A stretch of DNA of 64,000 bases from Antricoccus suffuscus (GTDB lineage: Bacteria > Actinomycetota > Actinomycetes > Mycobacteriales > Antricoccaceae): assembly GCF_003003235.1 (NCBI RefSeq), contig NZ_PVUE01000011.1:1-64000 (forward strand), in the 5' to 3' direction. The notes beneath the pieces are model-generated. The model ran no database searches. It was not told where the DNA came from and saw nothing but the letters and a program-made list of their open reading frames with translations. Positions 58,918-64,000 of the stretch are shown in pieces. The position numbers and the translations under genes are program-made. Within the stretch, counting starts at the first letter, position 1. The number at the start of each line of letters is the position of its first letter.

Positions 58918-60140
58918 GACTGGGCCTGCGTGACGTAGTCGGTCATCACCGCGGCGAGCGCGTCGATGCCGGCGTGGCAGTCGTCGCGTTCGGCGAATTC
59001 GGCCGGATCGTGCGAGATCCCGGTGGGGTTGCGCACGTAGAGCATCCCGGTGGGTACGACGCTGCTGAGGATCCCGGCGTCGTGCCCGGCGCCGGTGCCG
59101 ATGACGGGCGTGTCCGCGCCGAGCACGCTCCGCAGCCGCTGTTGTACGCCGGCGTCGAACTCGACCTTGCCGGTGTAGGACTCGCGGGTGACGCTCACCG
59201 TCACGTCATCGCGGCTGCCGCGCTCGTGCGCGCGAGTCTCGATCTCGTCGACGACGCGCAGGACCTCGGCCTCGTCGGCGCCGCGACTGTCCAACCATGC
59301 CGTCACTTCGGACGGGATCGCGTTGGTGCCGTTGGGCGTGACCGAGACGCGACCGAAGGTGGTTACCGTGCCGGCCAGCCGGGCCCGCTTGCGCGCGGAC
59401 AGCACGGTTTCGGCGTACGTCAGCATGGGGTCGCGCCGGTCCTCGAGGCGCGTCGTGCCGGCGTGGTTGCCGGCGCCGTGAAAGTCGAACCTCCACCGTC
59501 CGTGCGGCCAGATCGAGGACCCGATCGCGATGGCGTGGCCCTGATCGACGAGGTTTCGGCCCTGCTCGACGTGCAGCTCGACGTAGACGCCGATCCGGGA
59601 CAACACCTCGTCGTCACGGCCTAAATGCGCCGGATCGTGTCCGGCACTGCGCATCGCCTCGACGACCCCGATCCCGTCAGAGTCCTTGAGCGCCTTCGCC
59701 TTTTTGGCATCGAGCAGTCCGGCCGCCAACCGCGAACCCACGCACGCGAGCCCAAACCGGGCGCCCTCTTCATCGCCGAAGCAGGCCACTGCGACGGCCC
59801 GCTGTGGGGTGATGCCGTCGGCGCGCAGCTTGTCGACGGCGGCAAACGCGGTGATGACGCCGAGCGGCCCGTCGTACGCGCCGCCGCCGGGCACAGAGTC
59901 CAGATGCGAGCCGGTGACGAACGATCCTGGTCCCGGCGTACCCCACCATGCCCACAGGTTGCCGTTGCGGTCGATGTCGACCTCCATCGAACGGCGGGCG
60001 GCCTCGCCGGTGAACCATTCACGCAGTGTGTGGTCCTCTCGCGTCCAGGCAAAGCGGGAGTAGCCGCCGCGTGGGTCGCGTCCGACACCCTCGAGATCTG
60101 CCCACATCCGGTCGAACTCGGCGGTGTGCGATGCGGTCAA
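58914..60140 (-). CDS. M20-family allantoate-amidohydrolase-like enzyme of the hut operon
   Basis: A 408-residue zinc hydrolase of the allantoate amidohydrolase/N-carbamoyl amino acid hydrolase type. Metal ligands lie in VTGSHLDSVPGGGAYDGPLGV and CFGDEEGARFG, later in ELHVEQGRNL and GAGHDAGILSSVVP. In Streptomyces the same gene stands between hutU and hutF/hutI, as I recall. Here it is fused into the operon by an ATGA overlap with hutF. The pathway needs an enzyme to deformylate N-formyl-glutamate and no HutG is present, so this protein is the natural candidate. That activity is inferred. An RNA hairpin lies upstream. Confidence 0.85.
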   Translation of the reverse strand: MTASHTAEFDRMWADLEGVGRDPRGGYSRFAWTREDHTLREWFTGEAARRSMEVDIDRNGNLWAWWGTPGPGSFVTGSHLDSVPGGGAYDGPLGVITAFAAVDKLRADGITPQRAVAVACFGDEEGARFGLACVGSRLAAGLLDAKKAKALKDSDGIGVVEAMRSAGHDPAHLGRDDEVLSRIGVYVELHVEQGRNLVDQGHAIAIGSSIWPHGRWRFDFHGAGNHAGTTRLEDRRDPMLTYAETVLSARKRARLAGTVTTFGRVSVTPNGTNAIPSEVTAWLDSRGADEAEVLRVVDEIETRAHERGSRDDVTVSVTRESYTGKVEFDAGVQQRLRSVLGADTPVIGTGAGHDAGILSSVVPTGMLYVRNPTGISHDPAEFAERDDCHAGIDALAAVMTDYVTQAQS

Positions 60141-60183
60141 GATGCGCTCCTAGCTGTGGCGGGAGTGTTACTGACCCCGCTAA

Positions 60184-60225
60184 CGTCCGGCAAGGTGGTC
60201 GTAATAACCACCACTTCGCCGGACG
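60184..60225. terminator. Hairpin between hutU and the M20 gene
   Basis: CGTCCGGC (60184-60191) and GCCGGACG (60218-60225) form an 8-bp stem. It continues inward, with small bulges, through an AAG/CTT triplet and a GTGGT/ACCAC stem to a 7-nt loop, about 16 pairs in all. No U-run follows. It sits in the only sizeable gap of the hut operon and could attenuate, stabilise or end the transcript. Confidence 0.55.
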
Positions 60226-60271
60226 CTATCGCAAGTTGAGCGCTTGGGCGAGTGGCCATAGGCACGAATGA

Positions 60272-61927
60272 CTAGGCCTCTCGCATTGGGATACGCACGT
60301 CGCGTTCGCGGGCGGTGTCGACGGCGAGGTCGTAGCCGGCGTCGACGTGCCGGATGACGCCGGTTCCCGGGTCGTTGGTCAGGACCCGCTCTAGTTTGGC
60401 GGCGGCGAGCTCGGTGCCGTCCGCGACGGAAACCTGGCCGGCGTGGATCGACCGGCCGATGCCGACTCCGCCCCCGTGATGAATTGACACCCAGGTGGCG
60501 CCGGAGGCCGTGTTAACCATGGCGTTGAGCAGTGGCCAGTCGGCGATCGCGTCCGAGCCGTCGATCATCGACTCGGTCTCGCGGTACGGCGAAGCGACCG
60601 AGCCGCAGTCGAGATGGTCACGGCCGATCGCGATCGGGGCGGTGATGGTGCCGTCCGCGACCAGCTCGTTGAACTTCAGACCGGCTTTGTCGCGTTCGCC
60701 GTATCCGAGCCAGCAGATGCGGGCCGGCAGCCCCTGGAAGTCGACGCGCTCGCCGGCCGCCTTGATCCAACGGCTCAAATGCTCATTCTCGGGGAACAGC
60801 TCGAGAATCGCCTTGTCGGTGGCGGCGATGTCCTTGGGGTCGCCGGACAGGGCGGCCCACCGGAAGGGGCCCTTCCCTTCGCAGAACAGCGGCCTGATGT
60901 ACGCCGGAACGAACCCGGGGAACGAGAAAGCCTTGTCATAACCGCCTTTTCGGGCTTCGTCGCGGATCGAGTTGCCGTAGTCGAAGACCTCGGCGCCGGC
61001 GTCCTGGAAGCCGACCATCGCTTCGACATGGTGCGCCATCGAGGCCTGGGCGCGATCGGTGAACTCATCGGGCTTTTTGTCGGCGTAGTCGTGCCAGTCC
61101 CTGAAGTCGATGTCTTCGGGCAGGTAGGACAGTGGATCGTGGGCGGAAGTCTGGTCGGTGACGATGTCGATGGGTACGCCGCGTCGCAGCAACTCGGGGT
61201 AGACGAGTGCCGCGTTGCCGACCACACCGACCGACAGCGCCCGCTTCTTGTTTTTTGCGGCAAGGCATCGGTCCACCGCATCGTCTAGGGAGTCGGCGAT
61301 CTCGTCGAGATACCGCTTGTCCACGCGGCGCTGCAGCCTGGTCCGGTCCACGTCCACAACCAGGCAGACTCCGTCGTTCATCGTGACCGCGAGCGGCTGC
61401 GCGCCACCCATTCCGCCGCAACCAGCGGTCAGGGTCAGTGTGCCCGCGAGGGTGCTATTGAACTTCTTTGCAGCTATAGCGGCAAACGTCTCGTACGTGC
61501 CTTGCAAGATGCCCTGGGTGCCGATATAGATCCACGACCCGGCCGTCATCTGCCCATACATCGTCAGGCCCAGTGACTCCAGGCGGCGGAACTCCGGCCA
61601 GGTCGCCCAGTCCGGCACTAGGTTGGAGTTGGCGATGAGCACCCGCGGCGCCCATTCGTGCGTACGCATGACTCCGACCGGGCGGCCGCTCTGCACGAGC
61701 ATTGTCTCGTCCTCGCGCAGCGTGGTCAGGGTGCGGACCAGCGCATCGAAGCTGCGCCAGTCGCGAGCCGCGCGCCCGGTGCCGCCGTACACGACAAGGT
61801 CGTCTGGGCGTTCGGCGTTCTCCGGGTCGAGGTTGTTCATCAGCATCCGCATCGGTGCCTCGGTCTGCCAGGACCGTGCGGTGATCGTCGTACCTCGAGG
61901 TGATCTGACTGGGCGGGCGCCGTCCAT
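60272..61927 (-). CDS. hutU: Urocanate hydratase
   Basis: A 551-residue urocanase. Characteristic parts are [70 protein letters not shown] and the active-site Cys in [71 protein letters not shown] completes the NAD-binding core. It hydrates urocanate to imidazolone-5-propionate using tightly bound NAD+. It follows hutH by 28 nt. Confidence 0.96.
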   Translation of the reverse strand: MDGARPVRSPRGTTITARSWQTEAPMRMLMNNLDPENAERPDDLVVYGGTGRAARDWRSFDALVRTLTTLREDETMLVQSGRPVGVMRTHEWAPRVLIANSNLVPDWATWPEFRRLESLGLTMYGQMTAGSWIYIGTQGILQGTYETFAAIAAKKFNSTLAGTLTLTAGCGGMGGAQPLAVTMNDGVCLVVDVDRTRLQRRVDKRYLDEIADSLDDAVDRCLAAKNKKRALSVGVVGNAALVYPELLRRGVPIDIVTDQTSAHDPLSYLPEDIDFRDWHDYADKKPDEFTDRAQASMAHHVEAMVGFQDAGAEVFDYGNSIRDEARKGGYDKAFSFPGFVPAYIRPLFCEGKGPFRWAALSGDPKDIAATDKAILELFPENEHLSRWIKAAGERVDFQGLPARICWLGYGERDKAGLKFNELVADGTITAPIAIGRDHLDCGSVASPYRETESMIDGSDAIADWPLLNAMVNTASGATWVSIHHGGGVGIGRSIHAGQVSVADGTELAAAKLERVLTNDPGTGVIRHVDAGYDLAVDTARERDVRIPMREA

Positions 61928-61955
61928 GATGGGTTCTCCGTAACTGTCGGCGGGC

Positions 61956-63515
61956 TTAGTTGAGTGGGGTGATCGCGGCGGCTGCCTGGTTTGCGGCGCC
62001 GGATGCGACGTACTGCACGGCGCGCTCGATGTCGGCGCCGAGGAAACGGTCGGGTCCGGGACCTTGCACGCCGGCTTCGCGCAGGCCTTGTACGACGGCG
62101 GCGGTGGCCCCGGCAGGGGTGAGTGGTGTGCGTAGGTCGAGAGCCCGGGCCGCGGTCATCAGTTCGATGGACAGCACTCGCTGCAGGCCGTCGATCGCGC
62201 GGCGCAGCTTGCGGGCGGCGTTCCATCCCATCGAGACGTGGTCCTCTTGCATGGCGCTGCTGGGAATCGAGTCGACGCTGGCCGGCACGGCGAGTCGCTT
62301 GAGTTCGGAGACGATCGAGGCTTGCGTGTACTGCGCGATCATGAGCCCGGAGTCGACTCCAGGATCGTCGGCGAGGAACGGGTTGAGACCGTGACTGCGA
62401 GCGGTGTCCAGGAACCGGTCGGTACGCCGTTCGCTGATGCTGGCCAGATCAGCGATCGCGATCGCCAAGAAGTCGAGCACATAGCCGATCGGGGCGCCGT
62501 GGAAGTTACCGTTGGACTCGACTCGGCCATCCAGGGTGACCACGGGATTATCGACGGCGGATGCGAGCTCGGCGCCAGCGACGTTGCGCGCGTGCGACAT
62601 CGTGTCGCGCACAGCCCCATGGACTTGTGGTGAGCAGCGCAGCGAGTATGCATCCTGCACGCGGGTGCACGCGCCGGGTTCGCGATGGCTCTGCATGATC
62701 GCCGATCCGTCGAGTAGGGCGCGTAAGTTGCTCGCGCTGAGCGCTTGTCCGACCTGGGGGCGCAGAGCCTGCAGGTCGGCGGCGAACACCGCATCGGTGC
62801 CGAGCTGGCCCTCGACGCTCATCGCGGCACTGATGTCGGCGGTGGTGACAAGCCGGTCCAGGTCCTTGAGCGCCAAGCACAGCATCCCGAGCATGCCGTC
62901 CGTGCCGTTGATCAACGCCAGGCCTTCCTTCTCTTGCAGGGTGATTGGCTGCACGCCCGCTTCCGCCAGCGCTTCCGCGGAGGGGCGGCGTACACCGTGC
63001 TCGTCGACGACTTCACCCTCGCCAAGTGCGGCCAAGGCGCAGTGCGCCAGCGGCGCCAGGTCACCGGAGCAGCCGAGTGATCCGTATTCATAGACCGCTG
63101 GCGTGATGTGTGCGTTGAGCATGTCGGCGTACATCTGCGCCGTCTCGCGGCGTACGCCGGTGCGCCCGGTCGCGAGCGTAGAGAGGCGCAGCAACATGAG
63201 TGCGCGCACGACCTCGGTCTCGACGAGTGCACCGGACCCCGCCGCGTGCGATCGGATCAGACCAAGCTGAAGCTGGCGTCGGCGATCAGCTGGGATGAAC
63301 TTAGTCGCCAGGGCGCCAAACCCGGTCGAGACGCCGTAATGCGGCTCGGTGTCGTTAGCGAGCGACTCAATGATCCCGCGGCTGCGCTCGATCGCCTCGA
63401 CGGAGGCGTCGGACAGCGACACTTTTGCGCCATCGCGGGCAACTGCCACAACTTGGTCGATGGAGAGTGGGCCGACGTCGATCGTGACGACGGAGGCGGA
63501 GGTCGAGATGTTCAT
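61956..63515 (-). CDS. hutH: Histidine ammonia-lyase
   Basis: A 519-residue lyase from ATG 63515; the frame extends 25 codons more without family similarity. Tyr60 in [11 protein letters not shown] is the catalytic Tyr. The MIO cofactor tripeptide is Cys149-Ser150-Gly151 in [14 protein letters not shown], where many bacterial enzymes have Ala-Ser-Gly. I believe Cys occurs here in other actinobacterial HutH proteins. [24 protein letters not shown] and [16 protein letters not shown] follow. It removes ammonia from histidine to give urocanate and heads the hut operon. No strong Shine-Dalgarno is seen before the ATG. Confidence 0.94.
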   Translation of the reverse strand: MNISTSASVVTIDVGPLSIDQVVAVARDGAKVSLSDASVEAIERSRGIIESLANDTEPHYGVSTGFGALATKFIPADRRRQLQLGLIRSHAAGSGALVETEVVRALMLLRLSTLATGRTGVRRETAQMYADMLNAHITPAVYEYGSLGCSGDLAPLAHCALAALGEGEVVDEHGVRRPSAEALAEAGVQPITLQEKEGLALINGTDGMLGMLCLALKDLDRLVTTADISAAMSVEGQLGTDAVFAADLQALRPQVGQALSASNLRALLDGSAIMQSHREPGACTRVQDAYSLRCSPQVHGAVRDTMSHARNVAGAELASAVDNPVVTLDGRVESNGNFHGAPIGYVLDFLAIAIADLASISERRTDRFLDTARSHGLNPFLADDPGVDSGLMIAQYTQASIVSELKRLAVPASVDSIPSSAMQEDHVSMGWNAARKLRRAIDGLQRVLSIELMTAARALDLRTPLTPAGATAAVVQGLREAGVQGPGPDRFLGADIERAVQYVASGAANQAAAAITPLN

Positions 63516-63571
63516 AAGGACATTGCACGCCCCCGGCAAGCGCGAACGGAAGGGTGTGTGGTGATTTGTTA

Positions 63572-63585
63572 TCTCGTATTCGAGA
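63572..63585. promoter_or_regulatory. Inverted repeat upstream of hutH
   Basis: TCTCG (63572-63576) and CGAGA (63581-63585) are separated by TATT, within an AT-richer stretch about 60 nt before hutH. GTGTG and CACAC strings flank it and extend the symmetry loosely. It is a possible operator for the MarR protein encoded next to it. Confidence 0.35.
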
Positions 63586-63623
63586 CACACGGTGTCGGAC
63601 CGGTTGCCGCCGAATAGTTACGG

Positions 63624-64000
63624 TCAGCGCAGGCCCGCGACGACCTTTTCGAGGGTCGTGCGAATGGTGGTGATCTCTTTCGGGCTGAGGAGGTCGAGGA
63701 ACTTTTTGCGTACGAGCTCAACGTGTCCGGGAAATGTCTCGAGCACTCGGTCCCGACCACTCGAGGTTAGTCGCGCGACGACACCGCGGCTGTCGGACGG
63801 CGATGATTTCCGCGCGACGAAGCCGGCCTTCTCGAGCTGGGTTACCTGGTAGGTCAGACCGCTTCGCGACACGACGAGCGTGTCTGCGAGATCGCTCATT
63901 CGCAGCCCGTCGGGTGCATCGAGGAGTCGGGCGAGGACAGCGAACTGCAAAGGGGTCAACCCGTGCTCGGAGAACTGGGCCGACACCGCGCGTTGTACGA
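63624..64000 (-). CDS. MarR-family regulator, 5' end beyond the window
   Basis: At least 120 residues are visible from an in-frame GTG at 63986, and the frame remains open to the window edge. MarR proteins are usually about 150 residues, so the true start probably lies outside. The winged helix is clear: LTPLQFAVLARLLDAPDGLRMSDLADTLVVSRSGLTYQVTQLEKAGFVARKSSPSDSRGVVARLTSSGRDRV. It lies immediately upstream of the hut operon on the same strand, 108 nt from hutH, which makes it a candidate hut regulator. Regulators of hut genes are more often GntR or IclR proteins, so this is uncertain. Confidence 0.8.
   Translation of the reverse strand, partial: VQRAVSAQFSEHGLTPLQFAVLARLLDAPDGLRMSDLADTLVVSRSGLTYQVTQLEKAGFVARKSSPSDSRGVVARLTSSGRDRVLETFPGHVELVRKKFLDLLSPKEITTIRTTLEKVVAGLR

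Overview
The window is high-GC DNA (roughly 62-65 % by eye) with densely packed genes, many 4-nt ATGA/GTGA start-stop overlaps and frequent GTG starts. Mycothiol chemistry (S-hydroxymethyl mycothiol dehydrogenase), SepH, DUF3027, DUF2530 and DUF2771 genes mark it as chromosome of an actinomycete. Gene order at the left (DUF2771 lipoprotein, MFS, DUF3027, DUF2530, MarR, SpoU methyltransferase) and later sepH, serC, citA and pdxH echoes, from memory, the Mycobacterium tuberculosis Rv0875c-Rv0889c neighbourhood, but with many accessory insertions. I cannot name the genus. An IS30-like transposase end is cut by the left edge and a MarR gene is cut by the right edge.

Layout. 1-9 kb: IS end, DUF2771/MFS/DUF3027/DUF2530 block, NCS2 purine permease, MarR with an MFS exporter, acyl-CoA thioesterase. 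8.7-12.8 kb: two MacB/LolD-type ATPases plus one large FtsX-like permease. 12.9-13.7 kb: SpoU rRNA methyltransferase. 13.8-20.2 kb (minus strand): heterodimeric ABC exporter, AsnB-type amidotransferase, M15-like metallopeptidase and a 46-codon ORF coupled to the peptidase start. This is the most unusual block and is laid out like a small peptide-processing or cell-wall amidation cassette. 20.2-23.1 kb: cbiMQO cobalt/nickel ECF transporter. 23.2-27.6 kb: sepH, then lat and pcd (lysine to alpha-aminoadipate).

27.6-33.3 kb: azoreductase/MarR divergent pair, fused 2-oxoacid dehydrogenase E1, and an ECF41 sigma factor divergent from an epimerase whose promoter matches the published ECF41 consensus exactly. 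33.4-38.8 kb: two CitE/malyl-CoA-lyase-like genes, serC, citA, pdxH. 38.8-42.4 kb: MFS and NatAB-type ABC exporter with a clear intrinsic terminator. 42.6-45.5 kb: acidic EF-hand-like protein and an orphan phage-type SNF2 helicase. 45.5-48.8 kb: aldehyde dehydrogenase, and an ATP-grasp gene divergent from a TetR gene around a palindrome. 48.8-52.4 kb: ABC-F protein and DrrAB-type drug transporter, each with a structured leader. 52.5-54.2 kb: MBL hydrolase plus mycothiol-dependent formaldehyde dehydrogenase. 54.4-56.4 kb: acyl-CoA dehydrogenase and an NmrA-like protein. 56.4-63.5 kb: complete histidine-utilisation operon hutH-hutU-allantoate-amidohydrolase-like-hutF-hutI.

A palindromic dispersed repeat occurs twice, near 28.9 kb and 56.4 kb. 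I saw no tRNA, rRNA or CRISPR array. All calls come from reading motifs and gene context. No database search was run.
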